Below, piece by piece: positions 32,496 through 40,937 of a DNA stretch of 64,000 bases (its first letter is position 1; each line of letters begins with the position of its first letter). The translations under genes were made by a program, and so were the position numbers. The stretch covers positions 1,302,001-1,366,000 of the forward strand of contig NZ_BBRI01000002.1 of NCBI RefSeq assembly GCF_002090075.1, in the 5' to 3' direction. The DNA is from Demequina sp. NBRC 110052 (GTDB lineage: Bacteria > Actinomycetota > Actinomycetes > Actinomycetales > Demequinaceae). Under the pieces are notes generated by a model, which saw nothing but the letters and a program-made list of their open reading frames with translations, did no database searches and had not been told where the DNA came from.

Positions 32496-33548
32496 GTGGG
32501 CAAGGACCGGTACACCGACCCGAACGATCCGTGGGTCGCGCCCCCGCTGGACGATTCGCAGCCGCAGCAGTGGGCTCAGCCGCTTCCGGCGCAGCCCGCC
32601 GCAGCCCCGCCCGGGCAGTCCCAGGGCTACGACTACGCCGCGCCTCCCACGGGTCAGCCGTACGGCGCGGGTCCGACCCCGGCGCAGGGGTTCTCTTCGG
32701 ACGGCCAGGGGTACGGCACTCCATACGGCACCGGACCGTATGGCGCTGCGCCCTACGGGTACGCGCAGCCGCCACGCACCGACAAGGACTGGATGGGCAT
32801 CGCGAGCTTGGTCACGAGCCTGCTCGGTATCAGCCTGCTCGGCGTGATCTTCGGACATCTGGGCCTCAAGGCCAACCGCAACGGCGAGGCCAACAACCGC
32901 GGCATCGCGCTGGCCGGCACCGTGATCGGCTGGGTCGGTGTGATCGGCACCGTGCTTTTCGTGGGCATGTTCGCGGCCGCCGCTGTCTTCGCGAGCATCG
33001 ACGAGGCGAACGGCTCGGCCGGTGGCGACACGGCCGTCGAGGACTTCTACGAGGATCCGTTCGCCGACGAGCCTCCAGTCGAGGAGACTCCCGCGTGGGC
33101 CGAGGACCTGGCTCTGCCCGGCGACGGCATCTTCGGGGAGGCCGAGGCGGACTCGTACTTCGTGATCTGGGTGGATGGCGTCCCAGATGAGGGCACGTGC
33201 CTGGCGCCGTCGCTCACGGCGGGGTACGACCTCGATGTCGTCGGCTGCGACGAGGGCCACGTGGCCGAGGTGTTCGTCTCGTTCTCGCTCGGCACTCAGA
33301 TCCAGGGCGACGACCCGTACTCCGACGAGTCCTGGGACCACTACGAGATGGTCTGCGACAGCCAGTTCCTGTGGCAGCTGGGCGATGACGCCTACGACGG
33401 GCCCTACTCGTGGTGGGTCTTCGCGGCCTCCGAGGACGCCGACCCCACGCCGGATGACACCCTGCTGTGCGTCCTGTCGGAGGACTTCAGCTGGACCACG
33501 GGCTCGGTGCTCGAGGGCAACCAGTCCTCCGGCGGCCAGAACCTGTAG
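32496..33548 (+). CDS. DUF4190/septum-formation-type membrane protein
   Basis: 350 residues from a GTG preceded by GAAGGGGG. A cytoplasmic tail (about 1-95) rich in Pro, Gln, Gly and Tyr ('PYGTGPYGAAPYGYAQPP') leads into two membrane helices with 'FGHLGLKANRNGEANNRGIA' between, the DUF4190 core. An external domain with 'GTCLAPS', 'VVGCDEGHVAEVF', 'MVCDSQFLW' and 'LLCVLSE' follows, with the same four-cysteine order as the genes at 8117 and 10002. Function unknown. It is followed by a 55-residue membrane protein. Confidence 0.76.
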   Translation: MGKDRYTDPNDPWVAPPLDDSQPQQWAQPLPAQPAAAPPGQSQGYDYAAPPTGQPYGAGPTPAQGFSSDGQGYGTPYGTGPYGAAPYGYAQPPRTDKDWMGIASLVTSLLGISLLGVIFGHLGLKANRNGEANNRGIALAGTVIGWVGVIGTVLFVGMFAAAAVFASIDEANGSAGGDTAVEDFYEDPFADEPPVEETPAWAEDLALPGDGIFGEAEADSYFVIWVDGVPDEGTCLAPSLTAGYDLDVVGCDEGHVAEVFVSFSLGTQIQGDDPYSDESWDHYEMVCDSQFLWQLGDDAYDGPYSWWVFAASEDADPTPDDTLLCVLSEDFSWTTGSVLEGNQSSGGQNL

Positions 33549-33618
33549 GTGCCTGACGCGGGAATCCCCGCCTGCGCGTCGGGGTTGTCCTCCACGTCCC
33601 CGACGTGAGGAGAGAGCC

Positions 33619-33786
33619 ATGAGAAGGATGCTGGGACGCTGGGCCCTGCTGGCCATCGTGCTTCCGCTCGCCGCATGGGCCGTAGGCCGCGCGGCTGACG
33701 CACTGGAGAGCCGCCGGGGCGAGGATTCGAAGGTGGTCAAAGGTCTGCGCGTGGGCAAGACGGTCCTGAACCCGCGCTCCGCCTGA
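33619..33786 (+). CDS. Small membrane protein of unknown function (55 aa)
   Basis: A short gene, MRRMLGRWALLAIVLPLAAW..., with one membrane helix (about residues 8-25) followed by a basic tail 'GEDSKVVKGLRVGKTVLNP'. GGAGAG lies 5 nt before the ATG, and the codon usage is typical of the genome. It follows the septum-type gene by 70 bp. No homologue is recognised; the hydrophobic N-terminus and good ribosome site make it a real gene. Confidence 0.7.
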   Translation: MRRMLGRWALLAIVLPLAAWAVGRAADALESRRGEDSKVVKGLRVGKTVLNPRSA

Positions 33787-33873
33787 CCCAAGCGAGTCCG
33801 ATGCGGGCCGAATGCGCCCGTACTCACCCGAACCTGCGGCTATCTGTGGACAGCAGCGCACCTTGCCTCTACG

Positions 33874-33894
33874 ATTGTTGGGGTTCCCAACAAT
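33874..33894. promoter_or_regulatory. Perfect palindrome, candidate operator
   Basis: ATTGTTGGG (33874-33882) and CCCAACAAT (33886-33894) are exact complements around GTT. TACGAT (33870-33875), a possible -10, overlaps its left edge, so a bound repressor would block the start site. It stands 85 bp before the 49-residue gene. I cannot name the regulator. Confidence 0.6.
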
Positions 33895-33978
33895 CCTCGG
33901 GAACTTCAGCGCGCCCGCGATCCGCGGCAGCGCGCTCCCCGCCTCGCCGCCACCCGCGGCACCCGGAAGGACCCGACT

Positions 33979-34128
33979 GTGCCTGCCCCCCGTGATTCCG
34001 ACGGCGCCACGGACGCTCCAATGGAGCCGATCCGCGAACGCCTCGAGCTGCCCGAGACCTTCGCCTCGTGGCGCGACTACGCCTTCAGCGGGCACCACGA
34101 GCACGAGTCGGAGCAGCAGCAGGGCTGA
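33979..34128 (+). CDS. Small acidic protein of unknown function (49 aa)
   Basis: A 49-residue frame beginning MPAPRDSDGATDAPMEPIRE and ending 'FSGHHEHESEQQQG'. Evidence that it is real: GGAAGGA lies 7 nt before the GTG, the protein has a plausible helical core ('ERLELPETFASWRDYAF'), and a perfect palindromic operator with a -10 lies upstream. The C-terminus is rich in His and Glu, possibly metal-binding. No family recognised. It is not in frame with any neighbour and ends 86 bp before the PatB gene. Confidence 0.6.
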   Translation: MPAPRDSDGATDAPMEPIRERLELPETFASWRDYAFSGHHEHESEQQQG

Positions 34129-34213
34129 GGCCCCCTCGCGACCGCCGTCGCCGCGCCAGACGAGTGCCGCCGCCTGAGATCCGGCACTCCGGAGCGCGCG
34201 TAGGCTCGCGATC

Positions 34214-35395
34214 ATGAATCCGCTGACCGACCTCACGCTCGACCAGCTGCGCTCCCGCACCTCCGTGAAGTGGACGCGCTACGACGCCGATGCGCTGCCC
34301 ATGTGGGTGGCCGAGATGGATGTGCTGCTGGCCCCCGCCATCCGCGAGACCCTCGAGCGCGCGATCCGGGACGGCGACACCGGCTACCCCGGCTCCGCCC
34401 CCATGATCGACGCCTTCGCGGGCTTCGCCGACCGCCGCTGGGGGTGGAACGTCGACGGCGCGGCCGTGCAGCCAGTCCAGTCCGTCATCACGGGGTACGT
34501 GGACGCCTTCCTGCTCGTGACAGAGCCCGGCGAGGAGATCATCGTCACGCCCCCGGTCTATCCGCCGTTCTACTCGTATCTCACGCAGGCAGGACGCGTG
34601 GTCCGCGAGGCACCGCTGACGGAGGAGCTGCGTCTCGACTTCGACGCGCTCGAGGAGGCGTTCCTCGCGGCGACCGCTCCGCGCGAGCCGGGCGGTCCTG
34701 CGCGCTCCGCGGGCTTCCTGCTGTGCAACCCCCACAACCCTGGCGGGGCAGTCCACACCCGCGCGGAGCTCGAGGCGGTCGCGGCTCTTGCGGCGACCCA
34801 CGGCGTCCGCGTGGTCTCGGACGAGATCCACGCCCCGCTCGTCTACTCCGGCTCGACCTTCACGCCGTACACGACGGTCGCGGGAGGCGAAACCGGGCTC
34901 GCCCTGCACTCGGCGTCGAAGGCGTTCAACCTCGCGGCGATGCCCGGAGCGATGCTGGTCGCGGGCTCCGCGGCCGAGGAGTGGCTCGCCATCTATCGGA
35001 GCGGCACCCACCACTGGCCCACGCACTACGGCACGCTCACCGCGGCGGTCGCGTATGCCGAGTGCGACGCGTGGCTCGACGGTCTGGTGGCCGGTCTCGA
35101 GGAAAACCGCGATGCCCTCGCAGAGCTCGTTGCGGAGACGCTCCCGGGCGTCTCGGTGTCGCACAACCAGGGCACCTATCTGGCCTGGCTGGACTTCCGG
35201 GGCACCTCAGATGCGGGAGGACCCGACCTGGGCGACGACCCCTCGGAAGTGCTGTACCGCGACGGTCGGGTCGTCCTGAATCCGGGACCGTCGTTCGGCA
35301 CCGGCGGGGCAGGGCACGCGCGGCTCAACTTCGCGACGCCCCCCGCGGTGCTGCAGGAGGGCGTGCGGCGCATCGCCACGGTCGTCGCACCGTGA
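34214..35395 (+). CDS. PatB/MalY-type aminotransferase (cystathionine beta-lyase-like)
   Basis: 393 residues, PLP-dependent fold type I. 'MWVAEMDVLLAPAIRETLER' is the PatB/MalY start, 'LLCNPHNPGGAV' the aspartate-aminotransferase motif, 'VVSDEIHAPLVYSG' the Asp that binds the pyridine nitrogen, and 'HSASKAFNLAAMPGA' the PLP lysine. It probably cleaves cystathionine or cysteine-like sulfides. TAGGCT (34201-34206) precedes the ATG by 7 nt. Its stop overlaps the next gene by 4 nt. Confidence 0.9.
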   Translation: MNPLTDLTLDQLRSRTSVKWTRYDADALPMWVAEMDVLLAPAIRETLERAIRDGDTGYPGSAPMIDAFAGFADRRWGWNVDGAAVQPVQSVITGYVDAFLLVTEPGEEIIVTPPVYPPFYSYLTQAGRVVREAPLTEELRLDFDALEEAFLAATAPREPGGPARSAGFLLCNPHNPGGAVHTRAELEAVAALAATHGVRVVSDEIHAPLVYSGSTFTPYTTVAGGETGLALHSASKAFNLAAMPGAMLVAGSAAEEWLAIYRSGTHHWPTHYGTLTAAVAYAECDAWLDGLVAGLEENRDALAELVAETLPGVSVSHNQGTYLAWLDFRGTSDAGGPDLGDDPSEVLYRDGRVVLNPGPSFGTGGAGHARLNFATPPAVLQEGVRRIATVVAP

Positions 35396-35967
35396 CGCAC
35401 GTGCTCCTGCTGCATGGGCTCGGAAACGACCGCCCACGCGGCCACTGGCAGCGCTGGCTCGCGGGCGAGTTGCGGCGCAGGCGCACCCCGGTCCAGTACC
35501 CGCAGCTGCCGGATCGCGACGCACCGACGTTGCCGGCCTGGCGCGACGTGGCCGTGCGTGAGCTCGAGATGCTCGCGGAGACGAGCGGCGAGCGCGTGCT
35601 CATGACTCATTCGCTGAGCTGCGTGCTGTGGGCCCACCTGGCGCGCGATCTCCCTGCCGCGCTGGTGCCCGAGCGTGTCGCGCTCATCGCGCCGCCCTCA
35701 CCGCTCCGCCTCCGCGAGCACGTTCCCTCGTTCCCTGTGGCTGACGCACGCGACCTGGGGATCACCGACACGAGGCTCGTAGCCCGCGAGCGCGACCCGT
35801 ACCGCGAGGAGCCGTTTGAGGCCACGGCCGCGCGCTGGGGCGTCCCGTGGATCGGGCTGCCCGGCGAGGGTCACCTCAATCACGAGGACGGCCACGGCGC
35901 CTGGCCGTCGGCGCTGGCCTGGGTGATCACGGGCTCTGACCGGGCGTGGAGACTCGCACCGGGATAA
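35392..35967 (+). CDS. RBBP9/YdeN-type alpha/beta hydrolase
   Basis: 191 residues from a GTG that overlaps the PatB stop (GTGA), so it is translationally coupled. 'VLLLHGLGNDRPRGHWQRWL' is the RBBP9/YdeN N-terminus, 'LMTHSLSCVLWAHL' has the nucleophilic Ser, and 'GEGHLNHEDGHGAWP' holds the catalytic His. Serine hydrolase of unknown substrate. The pairing with PatB is a loose functional link. Confidence 0.82.
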   Translation: MTHVLLLHGLGNDRPRGHWQRWLAGELRRRRTPVQYPQLPDRDAPTLPAWRDVAVRELEMLAETSGERVLMTHSLSCVLWAHLARDLPAALVPERVALIAPPSPLRLREHVPSFPVADARDLGITDTRLVARERDPYREEPFEATAARWGVPWIGLPGEGHLNHEDGHGAWPSALAWVITGSDRAWRLAPG

Positions 35968-35976
35968 GGTGTCGCC

Positions 35977-36921
35977 ATGCCTGTGGGCTCAGTCCCGGAC
36001 GCTGAGGTCCGGATCACCGATGACACCGTCGCGCGCCTGCTGGCCGCGCAGCACCCCGATCTCGCCTCCCTGCCGCTCGGCGAGCGGCACGAGGGCTGGG
36101 ACAACATCACCGTGCGGCTGGGCGAGAACCTGGCCGTGAGGTTGCCGCGGCGCGAGCTCGCGGCGGACCTGTCGTCGCGCGAGCACCGCTGGCTCGGCAG
36201 CCTCGCCGCGACATGGGACTTCGCCGTCCCCGCCCCCGTCCGGCTCGGCACGCCTGGTGAGGGCTACCCGTGGGAGTGGGCTGTGGTGCCGTATCTGCAC
36301 GGCGAACGCGTGTTCGACGCACCCCTCACTGACTCCGGCGCGAAGGAGCTCGGCCGCGCGCTCGCGCAGGTGCACGTCGCGGCACCGCCCGACGCGCCCC
36401 GCAATCCCGTACGGTCGGCACCGCTGTCGGACCGCGCCGAGGTGTTCGATGCTCGCGTGAACGCCCTGCTCGCGGCCCGCGACGAGCGACGCCCTCAACT
36501 CGACGAGGAGGCGGCGCGCACCGCTTTCGCGGCGGGTGCACGCGCGCCTCGCGAGGGCGAGACGTGGGCGCACCTCGATCTGCACGGCGGGAATGTGCTC
36601 AGCGACCGGGGTCGGCTCGCGGCGATCCTCGACTGGGGGGACCTCGGCGCGGGCGACCCCGCGACCGACCTGGGGCAGTCACTCACGCTCGTGGGGCGTC
36701 GGGCCTTCCGATCGCTGCTGGACGGGTATGCGAAGGCGGGCGGCGTTGCGGCGTCGCGGGGCTCGCTGCTCGGGGGCGCGACGATGACGGAGACGACCGC
36801 GCTGCGCGTCGAGGCGGAGGCGGTCGCATACGCGGTGACGCTGGCGTGCTTCGAGCGGTCGGTGCATCCCACCGCGGGGTGGGATGCACTCGTGGACCTC
36901 GGCTACGCGCGCGCGGAGTGA
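35977..36921 (+). CDS. Aminoglycoside phosphotransferase-fold kinase
   Basis: 314 residues. 'WAHLDLHGGNVLSDRGR' gives the Brenner catalytic motif (HxDxxxxN), and 'AILDWGDLGAGDPATDLG' the metal-binding Asp. 'VRLPRRELAADLSSREHRWL' supplies an Arg in place of the usual Lys. It should be an active small-molecule kinase; substrate unknown, and resistance is not implied. TAAGGT (35965-35970) is 6 nt before the ATG and overlaps the stop of the hydrolase, a leaderless internal promoter. It is convergent with the siderophore-interacting gene. Confidence 0.88.
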   Translation: MPVGSVPDAEVRITDDTVARLLAAQHPDLASLPLGERHEGWDNITVRLGENLAVRLPRRELAADLSSREHRWLGSLAATWDFAVPAPVRLGTPGEGYPWEWAVVPYLHGERVFDAPLTDSGAKELGRALAQVHVAAPPDAPRNPVRSAPLSDRAEVFDARVNALLAARDERRPQLDEEAARTAFAAGARAPREGETWAHLDLHGGNVLSDRGRLAAILDWGDLGAGDPATDLGQSLTLVGRRAFRSLLDGYAKAGGVAASRGSLLGGATMTETTALRVEAEAVAYAVTLACFERSVHPTAGWDALVDLGYARAE

Positions 36922-36927
36922 GCGGGG

Positions 36928-37758
36928 CTAGACGCCCATCTTGCGAAGGAACGGCTCGAGCTCGATCCAGTTCTCCTCGTCGGAGCGGTCTTCGCGCCAG
37001 ATGGCCATGTACTGGTCCTTCTGCTCGTCGGTGAGGGCCTCCCACGCGGCGAGGGCCTTGGCCGCCTCGAAGTGCCAGTAGCCGACGATGCGCAGCAGCT
37101 TCAGTGGCACGCCCGCCTCATTGCGCAGGTACTGCCGGACGCGGCGCGACTCCTTGGACTCGCACGCAACCCACACGTAAGGCTCCTCGCCCGCGGCGAG
37201 CAGGGCGGGCACGATCTCGCGTGCCTCGTGCTCCATGACCGACGGCACGACTCCGTTGCCACCCAGGCGCCACTCGATCTCGACGTCCGCTCGCGAGGGG
37301 AGCTCGCGTGCGTCGTCCATCGAGGCGAGCTCGATGAGCACGGTGAATCGCTCGTCCTCGGAGGCCTCGGCGAGGATGCGGGCGATCGCGGGGAGCGCGG
37401 TGGCGTCGCCTAGGAGCACACGGCGGTGGGTCGCGGCCGGCGGCCGGTAGTACGCCTTGGGCTCGGAGACCGCGACGGTCTCGCCGGGGCGCACGGTCTG
37501 CGCCCAGTTGGCGCCGGGGCCGTCTCCGTGGATCGCGATCTCCATCTCGAATCCGTCGGAGAGCACGCGGCTCACGGTGTAGTGCCGTGCCGAGTGCCCG
37601 TCGGTATCGATCGTCTCGGCGCCCACCTCGACGTGCACGAACTCGTCACCGCGTCCGGTCGTGGTCCATGCGGACGGCGGGGTTGTCACACGCACGCGGA
37701 TGAATCCGGGGGTGACTGTCTCCACTCCGGTGACGACGGTCGTGATCGAGGTCTCCAT
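36928..37758 (-). CDS. Siderophore-interacting protein (ferric reductase-like)
   Basis: 276 residues, start set by GGAAGG 4 nt before the ATG. FAD-binding region at 'FIRVRVTTPPSA' and 'RHYTVSRV' (RxYT), NAD(P)H-binding side at 'RRVLLGDATALPAIARILAE' and 'YVWVACESKESRRVRQYLRN', followed by 'RIVGYWHFEAAKALAAWEAL'. Matches the SIP/ViuB family that reduces siderophore-bound iron in the cytoplasm. An iron-box site at 37801 makes iron repression likely. Confidence 0.92.
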   Translation of the reverse strand: METSITTVVTGVETVTPGFIRVRVTTPPSAWTTTGRGDEFVHVEVGAETIDTDGHSARHYTVSRVLSDGFEMEIAIHGDGPGANWAQTVRPGETVAVSEPKAYYRPPAATHRRVLLGDATALPAIARILAEASEDERFTVLIELASMDDARELPSRADVEIEWRLGGNGVVPSVMEHEAREIVPALLAAGEEPYVWVACESKESRRVRQYLRNEAGVPLKLLRIVGYWHFEAAKALAAWEALTDEQKDQYMAIWREDRSDEENWIELEPFLRKMGV

Positions 37759-37800
37759 GCGTCCTTCCGGGGGCGGGGGCGAACGGCGGTGATGCCGCAT

Positions 37801-37819
37801 CGGGGTTAGGCACACCTCA
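37801..37819 (-). promoter_or_regulatory. DtxR/IdeR-type iron box
   Basis: On the minus strand the site reads TGAGGTGTGCCTAACCCCG, matching 12 of 19 positions of the TTAGGTTAGGCTAACCTAA iron-box consensus (AGGT and CCTAACC intact). It stands 43 nt before the SIP start on the same strand, as expected for an iron-repressed gene. Confidence 0.6.
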
Positions 37820-37944
37820 CCACAATTTTGGCAACGCGTCAATGTCGTAATTCCCACACCCCTGACCAGCTGAGAACAGTGGGCGCACGCCGCGCTGCCG
37901 CGACTCCCGCGTGCACACCCCAGGGCGTATGCGATCATCGACCC

Positions 37945-38541
37945 ATGCAGGTGTCCCCCGGCAGGAGGCTGACGCGCGCCGCCGCAGGCGCAGCCGCGTC
38001 CACCTTCGCCGCGCTCGGATCCCACGTGCTCGCGGGGGCGCCCATGCCGCCACTGTCCGGCATCCTCATCCCGCTCGCGCTCGCGTTCGCGATCTGCGTG
38101 CAGTTCGCGGGACGCGCCCGCTCGCTGTGGCGACTGTCGCTCGCCGTCGGACTCAGCCAGGCGGCGTACCACGTCGTCTTCAGCTGGTCCGCCGCTCAGG
38201 CGACCCTCGCGGTCGACTCGGCAGCCCACCACGTGGCTGCGGGCGACGTCATCGTCATCTCGCACGCGGGCCATGGCGGAGCCGAGATGAGCGCCGCGCA
38301 CGTGGGCGCTGCACTCGCGACGATCATCGTGATGCGCCGCGCCGAGACCTCCTGGAACGCGCTCGCCGTCGCAGCCAGGGCTGCCGTGCACCGCATCGCC
38401 TCACGCTGGCTCGCGCCCGCACCCACCGTGTTCGCGCCTCTGCGCGCTTCGCTCGTCACCCCGCGGCCTCGCATCAGGGCGCTCGCCCCGGTACGGACTG
38501 GCCCTGCGGTGCTGCGCGGGCCCCCCGCGATCTCTCTCTGA
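37945..38541 (+). CDS. Membrane protein of unknown function beside copper genes
   Basis: 198 residues with about four membrane helices in residues 15-135, then a basic Arg/Pro-rich tail. Histidines cluster in 'SAAHHVAAGDVIVISHAGHG' and 'EMSAAHVG', plausible metal ligands. I recognise no named family. It precedes the copper chaperone and DyP peroxidase genes (115-bp gap), suggesting a copper-related role. GATCAT lies 6 nt before the ATG, compatible with a leaderless start. It is divergent from the SIP gene. Confidence 0.65.
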   Translation: MQVSPGRRLTRAAAGAAASTFAALGSHVLAGAPMPPLSGILIPLALAFAICVQFAGRARSLWRLSLAVGLSQAAYHVVFSWSAAQATLAVDSAAHHVAAGDVIVISHAGHGGAEMSAAHVGAALATIIVMRRAETSWNALAVAARAAVHRIASRWLAPAPTVFAPLRASLVTPRPRIRALAPVRTGPAVLRGPPAISL

Positions 38542-38655
38542 CCCACCCGCCCCCGCCGGCGCGCACCCATGCGCGCTCAGCGCAGGGCGCAGCGCCGGCA
38601 CGCCTGGCGCACACCCCATCTTTGCGGCACCGCCGCCTGTTCAGAAGAGAGCCTC

Positions 38656-39174
38656 ATGTTCACGTCCCCGCGCGCCTCGCGCCTCACCGCCCTGCTGTCC
38701 ACCGTCGTGCTTGCCTCGTCCCTCGCGGCGTGCTCCGGCACCCCCTCCGCTTCAGACGACGGCATCGTCGTCACCGATGCGTGGGTCAAGTCCGTCGACG
38801 AAGGCATGACCGCCGCGTTCGGCGTCCTCGCGAACACGACCGACGCCGACGTCACCTTGGTCGCTGCCTCCACGGATGCCTCACCGATGGTCGAGCTCCA
38901 CGAGACCCTCACGGATGCCGATGGCTCATCGATGATGCAGGAAGTCGACGGCGGCTTCACCATCTCCGCGGGCGACAGCCTCACGCTCGAGCCTGGCGGC
39001 AACCACCTCATGCTCATGGGCATCACCGAGCCGCTGATCGCTGGCGACGACGTCACCCTCACACTCGAGTGGTCCGACGGCTCCACGCAGGAGATCGTCG
39101 CCGTGGTCAAGGACTACTCGGGCGCCCAGGAGGAGTACTCGCACGACGTGGATGGCATGGACGGAGAGAGCTGA
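38656..39174 (+). CDS. PCu(A)C-type copper chaperone lipoprotein
   Basis: 172 residues. Lipobox 'SLAAC' with Cys about residue 25, then the PCuAC domain: 'VTDAWVKSVDEGMTAAFGVL', 'MVELHETL', 'SMMQEV' and 'GGNHLMLMGI' give the Met/His copper motif. It carries Cu(I) outside the membrane, often for cytochrome oxidase assembly, which fits ctaG-copD elsewhere in the window. Its stop is immediately followed by the DyP start, so the two are one transcript. Confidence 0.88.
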   Translation: MFTSPRASRLTALLSTVVLASSLAACSGTPSASDDGIVVTDAWVKSVDEGMTAAFGVLANTTDADVTLVAASTDASPMVELHETLTDADGSSMMQEVDGGFTISAGDSLTLEPGGNHLMLMGITEPLIAGDDVTLTLEWSDGSTQEIVAVVKDYSGAQEEYSHDVDGMDGES

Positions 39175-40392
39175 GTGGGCGCCCCCGGTAAGCCTCGGAC
39201 CGGCCCGAGCCGCCGCAGCTTCCTGCTCGGCGGCGCGGCCGGAGCAGCCGTCGGGGCGGTCGCAGGAGGTGCGGCCGCCGCCGTCGGCATGCCCGACGCA
39301 GCGGCCGGCTCCGACGGCGCGCTCGGCTTGGCGCAGGTCCCCTTCCACGGACCGCACCAGGCGGGGGTCGCGAGCGCGCCTGCCGCCCACGTCACGATGC
39401 TCGCGTACGACCTCGTGCCGGGGACGACGCGGGAGGACCTGCGTCGGCTCATGCGACTGTGGACCGACGACGCACGGCGCCTCACATCTGGTGTGGCACC
39501 GCTGGCAGACTCCGAGCCGGAGCTGGCGTCACGCCCCGCGCGCCTGACGGTCACGGTCGGCTGGGGTCCCGCAGCGGTCGCGCTCGCCGGGGGCGACCCT
39601 GCCGTGCCGACGTGGCTGAAGCCCCTCCCGCCGTTCTCGATCGACGCGTTGGAGGAACGGTGGTGCGACGGCGATCTGCTGCTCATGGTCGCCGCCGACG
39701 ATGCTCTCGCGGTCTCGCATGCGTGCCGCATGCTCGGCAAGGACGCTGCACGATTCACCTCGGAGCGTTGGCGTCAGTCCGGATTCCGGCATGCCGCGGG
39801 CACGCGGCGCGATGGTGCGACCATGCGCAACCTCTTCGGCCAGCTCGACGGCACCGAGAGCCCCGCGGTCGGTTCCGAGGAGCGAGCGGCGCGCGCGTTC
39901 ATCACGGAGGGCTGGCTCGCCGGCGGCACGTCGCTGGTGCTGCGGCGCATTCGCATGGATCTCGACACGTGGGACGAGGTCGACCGCCCCGGGCGCGAGA
40001 ACGCGGTGGGGCGGACCCTCGACACGGGCGCTCCGCTCACGGGCGGCGGCGAGCACGATCCTGTGGACCTCGAGGCGGTCGACGCGCGTGGCTTCCCGGT
40101 GATCTCCGATGTGGCGCACGTGCGCAGGGCTCGACCGGACGATCCGCGCCAGCGCATCGTTCGGCTCGGTTGGAACTACGACGATCCGCCCGAGGACGGA
40201 CAGACCTCGAATGCGGGGCTGCTGTTCGTGTCTCTTCAGGCGGACGTGGACGCGCAGTTCGTGCCGATTCAGGAGCGGCTCGCACAGGCGGATCTGCTCA
40301 ACACGTGGACGACGCCCCTCGGGTCGGCCGTGTTCGCGATCCTGCCCGGGTGCGACGAGCACGGCTTCCTGGGCGAGACCCTGCTCGGGTGA
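39175..40392 (+). CDS. DyP-type heme peroxidase with Tat signal
   Basis: 405 residues from a GTG right after the chaperone stop. A twin-arginine signal 'SRRSFLLGGAAGAAVG' opens it. 'LFGQLDGTE' is the DyP GxxDG motif with its catalytic Asp, and 'FPVISDVAHVRRARPDDPRQ' gives the proximal heme His and conserved Arg. Such proteins oxidise dyes or remove iron from heme (EfeB). Export by Tat fits cofactor loading before export. It forms a unit with the copper chaperone, and a hairpin at 40393 probably ends the transcript. Confidence 0.9.
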   Translation: MGAPGKPRTGPSRRSFLLGGAAGAAVGAVAGGAAAAVGMPDAAAGSDGALGLAQVPFHGPHQAGVASAPAAHVTMLAYDLVPGTTREDLRRLMRLWTDDARRLTSGVAPLADSEPELASRPARLTVTVGWGPAAVALAGGDPAVPTWLKPLPPFSIDALEERWCDGDLLLMVAADDALAVSHACRMLGKDAARFTSERWRQSGFRHAAGTRRDGATMRNLFGQLDGTESPAVGSEERAARAFITEGWLAGGTSLVLRRIRMDLDTWDEVDRPGRENAVGRTLDTGAPLTGGGEHDPVDLEAVDARGFPVISDVAHVRRARPDDPRQRIVRLGWNYDDPPEDGQTSNAGLLFVSLQADVDAQFVPIQERLAQADLLNTWTTPLGSAVFAILPGCDEHGFLGETLLG

Positions 40393-40421
40393 CCGACGCG
40401 CCCGCCTGGCCCCGGCGTCGG
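40393..40421. terminator. Hairpin between convergent DyP and HAD genes
   Basis: CCGACGC (40393-40399) pairs with GCGTCGG (40415-40421) around a C-rich 15-nt loop. It begins directly at the DyP stop and ends just before the stop of the HAD gene, so it can end both transcripts. No U-run. Confidence 0.55.
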
Positions 40422-40423
40422 GC

Positions 40424-40849
40424 CTAGAAGTCGCCCGGCGCCACCTGCAGGCACGTGAGGTGCAGCTCGTCGCGCCACATGTCCACCACGTGATTGCGGT
40501 CGTCGAGCACGCACAGCACGTCGTAGAACGGCGCGATGTCCCGCTCGTAGATCTCGCGCTTGACGATGCCGTCGCTTCGGTCGTCGTCGTCCGGGCGCAG
40601 GTGAAGCGCATCGTGGGGCACGGGCAGGTGCTCAGCGAGCCACTGCTCGGTCTCGGCGCGCGACAGGTCCTTGCGGCCCGAGACGATGATCACGGTGTGG
40701 CCCGCGGCATGCAGCGCGCGGACCACCTCGATCACGGGATGGTTCGGTGTGTCGAGGTGATACCCGGTGGTCGCGAACGGGTGGCGGTCGCCCATGTGGG
40801 CGAGCGTGCCGTCCAGGTCGACGATCACGGCGGAGCGCTTGTCTGTCAC
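40424..40849 (-). CDS. HAD-type phosphatase (polynucleotide kinase 3'-phosphatase-like)
   Basis: 141 residues from a GTG preceded by TACCCT at 6 nt. HAD motif I is 'AVIVDLDGTLAHMG' (DxDGT), motif II 'VIIVSGRKD' and motif IV 'VLCVLDDRNHVVDMW'. This order matches the phosphatase domain of polynucleotide kinase/phosphatase (PseT-like), which removes 3' phosphates during nucleic-acid repair. No kinase domain is attached. It is divergent from the APH-fold gene at 40938, with 88 bp between. Confidence 0.82.
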   Translation of the reverse strand: MTDKRSAVIVDLDGTLAHMGDRHPFATTGYHLDTPNHPVIEVVRALHAAGHTVIIVSGRKDLSRAETEQWLAEHLPVPHDALHLRPDDDDRSDGIVKREIYERDIAPFYDVLCVLDDRNHVVDMWRDELHLTCLQVAPGDF

Positions 40850-40937
40850 CTCTCCAGGGTAGTCGCGCGATGTGAGCCCGCTCACGCGAGGCGGGGTCCG
40901 ACATGCTCCCGTCACATGACCGCATTAGCCTGCCCAT

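Noticed and set aside
35977-36921. Calling the APH-fold kinase an antibiotic-resistance gene
   Set aside because: The fold includes many housekeeping small-molecule kinases; the sequence gives no evidence for drug specificity.
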